From NCBI GenBank assembly GCA_003586115.2, contig QVOM02000103.1, positions 7,222,349 to 7,286,348 on the forward strand: a stretch of DNA of 64,000 nucleotides. The letters run 5' to 3'. Each line of letters opens with the position of its first letter. Within the stretch, counting starts at the first letter, position 1. Both the position numbers and the translations under genes were made by a program. Below, piece by piece: positions 1 through 12,300 of this stretch. A model generated the notes under the pieces. The model was not told the DNA's origin, searched no databases, and was given only the letters and a program-made list of their open reading frames with translations. The DNA is from Salvator merianae. Its lineage: Eukaryota > Chordata > Lepidosauria > Squamata > Teiidae.

Positions 1-229
1 TGTTCTTATCTGAATTAAACTCTTTGTACTTTCTGAGTTTCTTGTGGGAATAGCAAAATGTACGTACAGAAAAACAATACAATTATCTTCCCATTTGCTG
101 ACATCAGGTGCCTTTCTATTACTTCATACTTAATCTGATGTTAAAATAAAACAGCTTATCAGTAAAATGGTTTAATGAAGGATCACCAAATAGTAAATGA
201 CAACTCAAATGCTGGTTGAAATTCCCTAC

Positions 230-377
230 CTTGAGAACCCAGTGTTCTTGTGTGATACTGGAGGGATTAAAGGGATCCCATTTTCTCCAACTGCCCAGGA
301 AACACTACAAGACACCTTCCCAGATGTCATTAAAATAATTTTGTTACTCCCATCAGCTTCAAATGAAAATGGTACTC
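230..377 (-). CDS. CC2D2A: CC2D2A exon 17 (last exon in the window)
   Basis: Encodes [20 protein letters not shown] and [20 protein letters not shown], nearly the human sequence. Acceptor TTGTTGCAG, donor TCAAG|GTAGGG. Ends in phase 2, so the reading frame must continue in an exon to the left of this window; none is visible in bases 1-229. Confidence 0.96.
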
Positions 378-3300
378 CTGCAACAAGAGGTTGAACATAT
401 GCTTTACTATTACTGTACCTGGGTGAGTTGAAGGGCACATGTACTCTTCACTGTTCAGAGACAAGGTAAGAAGATTTAAGTGTCCCATTTCTGGCCACCA
501 GTAAAGCAGAAGTGGTTTACTCAAATTAACAGCTAAAATGGAATCATATTAGTTTGACAAAATCTAACTGGACCAGGCCATTATAAAAGTATTCAATTAC
601 ATCAGATACTAAACGTCAGAGTTTGGACACAAAATATTAAAAAGAAGGGCACTGACCATTTTAATTTTAATTTTCACTTTTTATCACCAAAGGAACTCTC
701 AAAATGACCTACAATAATATATTTAACAGAGGAGACAATGTAAAGAATCAGTATTTCATTTCTTTAAATAAGAAGTCCACAGGGCACAGGTTCATCTCAG
801 TCACCATGCCAAATCACATTTAAGGCAGCTTAACTAGACTTCTAACTAGATATCTATGATTTGGCAGCACATATTTGATATTAGATTGAAGTGGCTGTTC
901 AAAGCAAGCATTTTGGTACCAATGGTTTCATTGATCTGGCATGATGGTAAACCATAGTAATGGTGTCCTGGAGTGTATTTCCTGAAAAAAAACAACTCCC
1001 AAGAGTAAACAAGTAAGTCAATCAGATCATCAGTCATCTGGTAAAACAATCAGGATTCTGGATAAGAGAATCCAGAGTAGTTCTTATAACAGAGAATAGT
1101 AGTTGGAAATGATCTGGAGTAAGATAACATTTGTCAATGACTCCATATTATTCAGGATGCTAAAAACTCTCATCAAATGAAAATAGAGGATAAAATTAAG
1201 TATAAACACTGGAGCAAAACCTTTATGTTCATATATATAGTAGTGAGCTCTAAAGCAGCAATGACTATCTAAGAATTGGGATTGGAGGGCAGATTAAAAT
1301 GGTTTTGGAGTGCAAGAAGAAAATGCAACCTCATTGTTAGGAATTATTTTTAGAACAGGAAATGAAATTATTATATCATCATGATACTATTATAAAAAGA
1401 ATACATTTCTTGCATCATCTGAACAAAAAAATGCAAAGCTATGAAAGGATAAAAGCACTCAACATTTTATATAGGAAGTCTCTGTTGATATTCAGTTTGT
1501 GGATTCAAATGGACCAACCAATACATATGAGCACAATTCTGTTAAAAGGGAAAGGTTATAAAATTTCCCAAAGAAGCACACATTTGATTTCTTGATTTTG
1601 TGGGTATTCTGTTCTAGAAGATATAGCACATTTCCTTTTGATTGACACATATGACAGTAGTATCAAAGCAAAGATGAATGTATTACTCTAAGACTCAGAC
1701 CAATACACTACAAGAAGAGTGTCTTTATATATTACAAAAGCTACCAAAATTCGAACCACTTATATTCTTTCTTTAAAAAAAAACCAAAATGGAATGCTTC
1801 ACAAATTTGCATATCATCCTTGCGCAGCGGTCATTCTAGTTTTCTCTGTATTGTTCCAGTTTTAGTATATGTGCTGCCAAAGCGAGTGTGAGCCACTTAT
1901 ATTGACCACGTTGGAGTAAGCTGTCTTGGGAATGAGTTTACAATTTGAAATATTTCCAGTTTCATCATTTTTTTACTATTTTTGTTTAAATCTGTTTTTA
2001 TGTGGATTGATATGATCAAATGACTATTCAATAAAGACTTCTTGTTTGTTTGTTTAATGCTTTAACCCTTCCCAAGACATCATTGAAAAGCAACCAAAGG
2101 TATGGGAACTGACTTCTCAAAGGCATCTGCTTTTGTGCCTTTATTTTGGCATGATGGCAAACAGAGCTGTGGGTAACAAATTTCAGGAAATCCATCCTCT
2201 GTCCACTGCCTTAATAAATTTAATTAGAAAACAAATGGACTTTATGAGGAAGATTATTATTGTTGTTGTTTATAAACTTCAAATTCTACAAATACAGCAA
2301 ACAACGTATCTTAAATCTCTTTATTAGCCAAATCTCTTTATTATAAAAAATACAACTGGATGTCAAATTCAGATTCCAGGATTCTCTGAAGAATATATGT
2401 TTAGTACAGTGAGCATTCTAAAATTTTAGGATACCTTGTACGGGCTGAAAAAATGCAATATCAGGAGTATCAGCCAATCAAAATACCAATACCTGTATTT
2501 TGCATCTTATAAAAGGCACTGGTGTATAAGATATACTTTTAATTTGCCAAGGGATATTTAGGAAAGATAAATAAAAAAAATAGGATGCAGGGTGATTTTA
2601 GGATAAATTATTTTGTAAAAAAAATGGGTCTTATGTGGCAAAAACTACAGTAATTACCCAATAACTATCAAGGCAATTTCATAGCCGTATGGAGTTTTAA
2701 ATTTAGATCATCTAGGTTTGGCCCAGAAACCTATCCACAATGTCACACATCGAGAAAAATCTTATTAGCTGGTTTTAGATTCTTGGACTTGATACTGTCC
2801 ATTAGTTGCTGATATTTTTACATTATTTACTTATGGTTTGTTATATATTTTATGTTTATTGCTTTATCTGATTTTTTGTTTATTTTTTGTTGCTGTTTTA
2901 GTTCATCTGATTTTTTTGTTTTGTTTTTTGTTTGCTGTTTTAGTTCATCTCTGCAAGACTTATGTAATAGGTGGTGTAGAAAACTTAAACATACCACTGC
3001 CTACTCCTTCATGGTCTAACGCAAGACGCTGGTCACTGCTGAATTCTATTTCTTCGATAGGTGCTCTCCCAGTCAGAACTGTAGTTTCAGGAATGGGTAT
3101 AAACACTTCCATTAACAAGTTAGCACTGCCAAGTCCAATTGTTTCATAGAGCTGTGACAAAGACAACATTTTCAAATAAAGCAAAATACTTTAATAGTCC
3201 AGTAAACTGACATATTTTCTGTCTCACGACCATGAACTACATATTTCTAAGAACTGTATAGCTGAGGAATGTCATGCTAATAGCAGGTAGTGTTACTAGT

Positions 3301-6300
3301 CAGTGGCTGCTGTAGATATATCATGGTTATCAAGCATGGTCAAATAGTAAAGATCTGTACAGTGTCATCACCATTCAAGTTAATTAAAGCTAGATATTAC
3401 TGTTTATCTGATTATATCTATTTGCTGATCAGCATATTTCTTCCATTTTCCCCTCTACCGTTATTGTTTAATTTTTTATTAGTCAATAATCTGTGTTTAC
3501 AAAAGGAATACCATCATATAAATCTGAAAGAAAAACTAAAACCTGTTCCCTTGTCACCTGGATTTTCTAAGTGTATAGAATTTTTGCACAAGGAACCAAT
3601 CACCTGAAATCTCCCTTATATAGTTACCCACTCACATCAGAATGGAAAACTGCCAAGACATTAAGAATTAGGTTCGAGCTAGACTAAAACAAGAAGTTCT
3701 TCTTGGTGAATCAGGAATCTGTAAAATCACCAGGACTCCTTTATAGCTCTTCATAATTATAGAATGGAGATCTTTTTACATCACTGCTTTAATTTATTGT
3801 ACATTCCACCATCAGGGCAGCTCACAGTAATTTACAAAATCAAAAAGACATCAAAATAAATACATTGTGAAAACAAAAAAACCACAATACATAAAAACAG
3901 ATGAAACTAATCGCAGGTTGGTAGGTTTTTATTTGCCTAGGAAAATAATGTAGGACCTGCAGTTCACAGTCCACAAATACGTTACAGCTACAAAAAAAGA
4001 AAGAAAGAAAGAAAGAAAGAAAAGAAAGAAAAGAAAGAAAGAAAGAAAAGAAAGAAAAGAAAGAAAGAAAGAAAGAAAGAAAGGAAGAGAAGAGAAGGGA
4101 ACAGAAGAGAAGAGAAGAGAAGAGAAGAGAAGAGAAGAGAAGAGAAGAGAAGAGAAGAAAAAGCCAGTTGATACACCCTAAGGAGCTATAACCAGCAGCA
4201 ATTCTTTTCTGCACTGGTTGATACAGGGACAAACAACCTTTCAAATGACTAGAAGATCAATCAATATTTACATCTAAGGCATTATAGCTTTCAAAAAAAG
4301 AGCATAACCAACCTGAAGCTTCAAACTTTCTGGCCAGTTGAATATTTGCAAGTTAAAAATCTGCCCAAAATGAATTCTGAACTCTGGATTTATTTGTCGG
4401 GACACAGTTCTTGACACTTCTTTAGAATTGAAAAGAATTTTTAAGAAAACAGTACGTTTCTTTACATCCTCACGCCGTGAAACCTCAGCCCTGGAAATGT
4501 GTTTGAAAAGACATTAATGTACTTTTAAATGTGAATTGCCTTAGGAAGATGGATGCAATTTTATAGGAATATGCACAAATTAGTACTTAGAGTGTGACAG
4601 GCTTCCAATCAGATGCTACCTCCAACTAGCTTCTCTCTAAGCAGTGTGAGATAAGAGGAGTGAAACTTCTCATTCCGTCCACCTATCGCACTGGTACCCT
4701 AAGAGCATCAAATCAGCAGTATAAGAGCTGAATACCTAAGATATGCAATCCCTCTAGATATTAATAGAGCCTTCAGATGCTTTCCATCCAACCCCTGATC
4801 TCCTCTTTCTCAGCCTTTGCATTGGCTTTTTGTCCCCCAACCAAACATTTGATGATTAAAGGATATTTACTTTTAACTCTTACTGCAATCTTTTTCAAGA
4901 TGGATCTCCCTAAGCCTGCAATTGTTATGGTCAAACGAAAGATCAATTTTAAATAAAGTATTCTTTAAGGGCAATGCAAATTCCAAACAATGGGCCACTT
5001 TAGAGCAATGCAAAAGAACGGGTAGCAAAACCTATCTGTACCTCCTTTGCATGTTGTAAAAAAGAAAAGACTGTGAGTGCAGCATGTATTTGTGCATGCC
5101 TGGTATGCTAAAGGGAAGCAAGTTTGCATGAGGATGGATGGATGGATGGATGGATGGATGGATGGATGGATGGATAGGGTAGCATGTACTTTTCACTCTG
5201 GCCACATCCACCAAAGACAACTCATTCCCTCAGATAAAATTAAGTATTTGTAATAGAGGAAGGCCTCCCACCTTTGCTGACTACAGATGCCTCCAGACAT
5301 TCAGAAGAAATTGTGGGATCTTTTTTAGATCCTACAATTGCCTTTGCTGTCCCCTGCCAGATGGCAGGAGGCAATCCTGGGCTCTTACCTGTATACTGGG
5401 TGCTCATGGAATCATTGCTCTTGCCAAATACCCAGGTACAAGCAAGCACCCACTCACTTTCCTTTGTTTCCATCCCCAATCTTGCTAACATCCAGATATT
5501 TTGTAAGAGCAGCAATCCCGCAAGCAGCTGGCAGACAAGGTAAGTGTCCTTGTTGGTAGTGATATCTGATATCATTGCTGCATTTCTTGTAATAGTGATA
5601 TTTCAAGGTATCACCTTGACATTCCAGGACTATATTGGGACAGCATGAATATGTGTGGTTGTCCTGATATAGTCCCATGGGAATCTTGGGGTTTTACCCA
5701 TGACTGGAGGCACTCAACATATTGTACAACAGTTTTATTGGTTCCATGCCTTTTTATCACAAGGGTATGACAACAGAGTTACTTAATGTTCACAGGCTTT
5801 AAAGGGTTCTACACTTACATTTAAAGTGACTCTCTCGCTTACAGTCCCTATGGACGTACGACCAGCGGCAGCCTGCGACGTTAAGACCGAGTGTTCAGGC
5901 GCTGCACGAAGCATGCCATGGCTCTTTGCGAGGCCTCCGAGCCTCTGTACTGCCTGCAGTACGTAACTGCAGTATGGAGGCCCAGAGGCCCCGCGAACAG
6001 CCATGGCGCGCTTCTTGCAGGGCCCAAACACCCGGGCTTAAAGCTGCCAGCTGCCACTGCGTATGACCAATAATGAACCAAAATAATATTTTTTCTTATC
6101 TTTGTAAAATGACAACAACAATATCCTTGCATAAACTCACTTAGGACAAAGTTCATTTGGAGTGACATTCCCTGTTAGGCTCAGTTCGGGAAATAAAACT
6201 GGTTCTCCTGGTTTCCTTCGAAAGTTGGCCACTCTCTCTCGAACCTGCAGCTCCAACTGCATCCTGTCAAGTACTGGTGGGGGCGGAATGGGTTTTACTG

Positions 6301-9300
6301 GTTCTTCTATACGCTCAGATTCTTCTGCTTCTTCATCATCCAGTTCCTCATATGCTTTCTTCTTCTTCTTCCTCCTGGTTTTCTGTATATATAAAAAAAT
6401 ATTTTCTGCCTTCTTCAGCAAAAAATAGTTACTAGATTCTTTCCATATATATCTTTGGATTAGCAATTTTGAAAAATTTAGAAGTGGTCCTACTGATAAA
6501 AAATGATTAAATATTGCAGAAAATATTATTTTTGAGGTTCATGTGCACCATATCATCAGGTCACAGCCCATCTAGTCCAGCATCCTGTCTCAGACAGTGG
6601 CTCAGCAATTGCTTCTGGGCATTCACAAGCAGAAGATGAAGGCACTACCTTCACTTGCTCTTGACTTTAGAGGTAAATGGCAAATGGCCTTTAGAGGTAT
6701 CCTGCCTGTCTCTCCAATCTGGAGGCAGTACCTAGGCATCCGTTTTAGTAGCCATTGATACACCTGTCCTTCATGAATTTATCTAAACCTTTCTTACAGC
6801 CATTTGGGCAACTTGACACAAGGAGCATAGAGTCTAGATCACGAGAAGTAATTATCCCTCTTTACTCTTCCTTGGTCAGACCTCATCTGGAGTATTGTGT
6901 CCAGTTCTGGGCACCCCAGTTTAAAAAAGACATTGACAAACTGGAACAAGTTCAGAGAAGGGCGACCAAAATGGTGAGTGGTCTGCAAACCATGTCCTAC
7001 AAGGAACGGTTAAAGGACCTAGGAATGTTTAGCCTGCAGAAGAGAAGACTGAGAGGAGACATGATAGCTGTTTTCAAGTATCTGAAGGGCTGTCACAATG
7101 CAGAAGGATTGGCCCTATTCTCAATTGCGCAAGAAGAAAGGACTAGAAACAATGGGATGAAATTTCAAGGGAGTAGATACAGGCTAGATATTAGGAAAAA
7201 AATTCTGACCGTAAGGGCAATCAGTCATTGGAACCGGTTACCACAGGAAGTGGTGGGCTCTCCTTCGCTGGAGGTCTTCAAGGAGAGGCTGGACGGATAT
7301 CTGTCTGGGATGCTTTAGTGAATCCTGCATTGAGCAGGGGGTTGGACTCGATGACCCTGGAGATCCCTTCCAATGCTATGATTCTATGACACCTCTAGTA
7401 AATCCCATAAACCATTCCTCTGGGATAAAACAAAAACAAAATCTTCCCCTTGCCATTCCCAACATTTCTGACCATCAGCTTCATAGAGTGCCCCAGGTTC
7501 TAATCTTGTGCAACAGAGAAAACAATTTTTCTTCTATCCTCTATCCAACATGTATATACTTCAGTCAGGTCCCCTCTTAAACACCATCTTTAAAGGCTGA
7601 AGAGACCGAAATGTTGCAGCCTGATTTTGTAAGGGAGCTGTTCCAGTCCCTTGATCATTCTGGTTGCCCTTTCCTGCATTTTTTCCAGTTCCACAATATT
7701 TCTTCTTTGGCATGGTAATCAGAATTGTATCCAATATTCCAGATTTATAAAGAGGCACAATCCTGTTTGTCAACTTATTTTCCATTCCTTTCCTAATTAT
7801 TCCTGGCACTGAATTTGCATTTTTCACTTCTGCTGTGCACTACCTGACATCTTCATTGAGCTGTCCAAGAGAACCCCAAGATCCTTTTCCTGGTCTGTCA
7901 GAGAAAGCTTGGCCCCCATCAGTTTATACGTGCATTTGGAGTTCTTTGTCCCAAAATGCAACACTTTTCACTTACTAAGTTTGAAGTGATTTGCTACTTC
8001 GTTGTTAACTCACCCAATGTCAAGAGATCCCCCTGCAATTCTTCACAATCTCTTTCAGTTTTTACTACCTTGAATAATTTAATCTAATCAGCAAACTTTG
8101 CTAAGTCAAACTGTCCTTGCTGTTTTTTCAGCTTGTCTTTTTTTCTGGCAGGAAAAAATGCTACTTGTTTAATTAACAAGTTTGTTCCTCTTTCTGAATT
8201 AGAATAAGCAAAAAAATCCAAGGGAGCTTACAGGATAATGACAATAAATTCTAAAGCACAAACAAAATTATAAGAAATAAATTAAGAAGTTAGTTGAAAT
8301 AGTGAGATGTGGATGGCAGACAGAGACTATCAATAAACAACCCACTCTGGATTCTGATGGCATGCAGTACCTAATCCGGGGTGCTGTCACATTGCAAAAG
8401 GAAAACAACACTTTTTAAATTTTGTATCGAGTTTGCAAGCAAAATGTCAGTCAAAAGGACAAATCATGCCTAGAGGGTATGTGGACTGCAAGATGAAAAA
8501 ACTGGGAAGACCAACTGCATCCTTTCTCTACAGATAGTGCTTTCTTTCTTCTGTAATCTGTGACTTTCTTTCCATGACAAAAACTATGCCAGTTAGCAAG
8601 GAAATAGCAGAGCAGGATTTAGATAGAGTCCCTTGAATAAGAACCCCTTGGATAACTTGATAGCGAACGCTAGCAGAGAACCTTCCAGCCATCTCCTACA
8701 CCAACCCGAAGATTCCTGCTGGAGTCCCATGTCCCCTGTTACTTCATACTACTTCATATTTATTATGTCATGTCACATCTACTGGCCAATATAGTACATA
8801 ATATGACACACTTTCAAAATTATAATTATATTTTATCAAACCTGTGACTTCTTCCAAGATTTCCATTCTTGGAGTGCCGTTTTATATTCTTCCATTTTCT
8901 TTTCATATTCTTCAGTGCTCTCTTCCAATAATTCATCTATTTCAGCTTGAATTTCTGCTTCATATTCCTGTTCATCCACCCGTAGATCAACATCTTCCCT
9001 TTTAAAAAAAATCAACTTATTAGTGTAATATAATGTATCTAACTCAACCAAAGCGTCTAGAATCCTCAAACTAGCTTTTTAGGTATACCTGTTTCACGAA
9101 TATTTAGACATCTCATTGAAAAGAGGGTCATATTTAGACATTGAAAAGAGGGTCATATTTAGACATATCTCATTGAAAAGTGGGTCATATTTAGACATAT
9201 CTCATTGAAAACAAGGTAACAAGTGTCTATCAGAAGCTTCACATAGGCCAGTGGACAGAATTACAGGAACTGCTTTCCGCACTAATTGTTTGTAAGCAAT

Positions 9301-12300
9301 GCTCTTATTCTATCTTTCCAATAAATGCTGAAAACCTGAGTAGATTAATAGCTTGGAAATTACCTGTGATGAAAGTGGGCAAATGTATCTTTAAGTAGCT
9401 TAAGACAGTGTGTTAATTCTATTTTTTTAAAATAAAAAAATTGATGTGGGCAGGTTAAGCCCTAAAAAAATTCTCAAGAACTTCAGTTGGCATTAAAAAT
9501 GAAATTAGCTGTAAGTTCTGGCTAGTTTGCTATAAGAAGCTCTATTAACACCAATAAAGCTTTGGCATGCTTCCAAGCCTAACTCAAGTATTCCTATTAA
9601 CTGACAGACCTCAAACACTGCTCCTATGAGCCTCTTTGTTCTCTTAAATCATTAGCCAATGCCATATAGTGGTGTGAGACACTGAACAGATAGGAATATC
9701 ATTTGGTCACACTGCTACTACCCACTCTTGATATGTATACTGATAAACTCTTAATGGTCACAATCAGGTTTATCACTAGTAACACTGATAAAATGGGCAA
9801 TCAGTTTTCAACCAATCTAAAGTGTACAGCTCAGACAAACAGATCTTTTTCACTGTCCTGGGCATTGTAGAAATAGAAAGATCTCTGCCAAAGACAACAC
9901 TGTCTCAGACAATGAAAAAGCATGTAACAGCATGATTGGAACTATGATAATATTGTTATTAGATGTGTTATTTAATGATAGAAAATGAATTTATTAGTTC
10001 AGGTTTTTGTTTTTGATTTGTATTTTGCAGAAGACTAGCCTGTTTGGATCAAAGCTCTCTCAAATTTTGGAGAGGTGTGGGGCCTATACCAGAACAGGCT
10101 GTCCAAGTGCAGACAGTCTTTTTCCGGGCTTCAGTCTGAAACCACTCCAGCTGGAGCAATTCCAGCTGGACAGCTCACACACACACAAGTGCGGAGTTGG
10201 TCTTAATTTTATGGCCTGGACTCACATTCAGTCAGGTGGTATGCCAATGGAAACTGAGTTGGTAAAGAGGGACGTTTTCGCTGTGTGAGCTAAATCAGGC
10301 TTGCCAGATAGAAACAAATACTGTACTGTTGTTGTTACAAATAGTGATGACTTTCTGGGAACACATACTTTCTCAAATAGAGCTTCAAGGCTGTGTTAGT
10401 GAACTTCTGGAACTCACGCAGGGATTTGATTTCTTTCCAAACTTTGATGATGGCTTTAAGCAAAGTTCGATCTCGTTCTTGTTCAGCATCACGGAGTCTT
10501 CTTGTTTCCCTGTTTAGAGGTAACACCACACTAAATAGATGCACAATGGCATGGTGAGCAGTATTAAATGATGATGACAATGCTCTGAACTCAACTAAAC
10601 TTTGAGGATAGACATAATCCTCAGTTACAGCACAGCAGCAGCCAGCATTTGTGCATTTGTGAACCAGTCATCTGTGAAAGATTACACCATTCCAACCTAT
10701 ATTTCTCCCCCAAAGGGACACAGATATGCAGCCCTACTTCACAGGGAGAAGCCAGCATTTTTAATTCTGACTGGAAAAAGTGACATGAAGAAATAGTTTA
10801 AGTGCTTCTTCTCCTAACATAGTAACGCTACAGCTACATTAAATAAAATACAAATATTCTAACAAACTCATCCTTTGGGACTATATTCCCATGTCAATAT
10901 GACCCTTCCTTTAAAGTTTATTAGATATCAGCATTTATATCTCCCCTTTCCATCAGAGACGTCAACAGCTAACATCACTAAGACAGCTAAGTTCATAAAC
11001 AAAAAGAAATACTACTGATCACCCAATTCACAATTAAACAATAACATTCTTAAATATTTCAACCCACTTCAGGGAGTTCAGAATAGCATTCAAATTTTCC
11101 TTTACATCCAGCCTACCCAACACTCCACTACCTTGAGAGCTGACAGGGATTTTTGACCATAGAGGCCCTTGTTCAATTTCTCTTATTAACCCCATCCATC
11201 CATCCATCCATCCATCCATCCATCCATCCATCCATCCATCCAGTTTATACCCTGTTCTGCTACCTCACTGGACAGCGAAATGCACTGCATAATTCTCAAC
11301 AGTTGGTTGCCAATGATTTTTTTTTAAGGAACGCTCCAGCACAATTAATATCACATGTAATTAAGAACATTCTGACGAGTGTGGCTGCAGTCTAGTCCAT
11401 AAATGCATGCAAATCGCAATACTGCCACTGAATGTCAAACAGCAAGTCTACAGATACAAAATATATAACTCAGATAAGATTTCTCTACTTGCCTTATTTC
11501 AAGCTTATATTCAGTTATGCTTTGTTGGGCTACTGGATTAAAAATCCCACTTTCACTAGAATCCAATATACTCTGTAAGGCATTTCTTAGTGCACGCAGC
11601 TTAAAAATGAAATACAGAAAATCTTTAATTACTATAACGTAATCCTCTACTGCACTTTATATTATGTATAATCGGACTAACAACCAGGTATCATATTGTT
11701 GCTATATTATTTAATCACACAAGTCTGCAACCCAAGAAACAGTGTTCAAAATGTGCAACAGTGTGCAAAACAAAGATGATCATATAATAAACATTTGGAA
11801 CAATATTTTTAAAAGGAGAAATTTCTCTATTAATTGTAGTCAAATATATACATAGAGTAGACCAGAAATCTTAGAATTTTATAAAGCTTAGATAAAATAT
11901 TACTTTAATCATAGTGACCATAAGTAAATTATCTACTTTGGCTATTTTATCACAGGATGGAATCTATTATTTCCTAGTTTCACGTACTTGATTATATTAA
12001 ATTATTTATAACTTTAACTAATATTTTTGTTCTATCTTCTATGTCCTGGTACTTCTGATTTCTCTAAATTTTTGTTTGAATTTCCTCGTTGGGTGCAAAA
12101 GCCATGAAATTAGAAGTCGGCCAGTTCTGGAGGTTCTGGCCCAAGCACAGATAATTTGGTCCTGAGTGGCCTACCTGGAAGGGCATTTGGTATCATGGTC
12201 AGGTTTGAGCTGGAGCCCCCTGAATTGCCAGACAAATACCTGGGGCTGCAGGGACCCCTGTGCCAAAGTACCACATGTTTGGATTTTCAAGGTATGTTTT

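Noticed and set aside
3840..4244. A 134-codon minus-strand frame rich in Ser/Leu/Phe
   Set aside because: It is the translation of the polypurine microsatellite read on the other strand, not a protein.
11153..11395. Open frame with Ser-Ile-His-Pro repeats
   Set aside because: Direct translation of the (CATC)n microsatellite; the same applies to the GGAT array at 5.13 kb.
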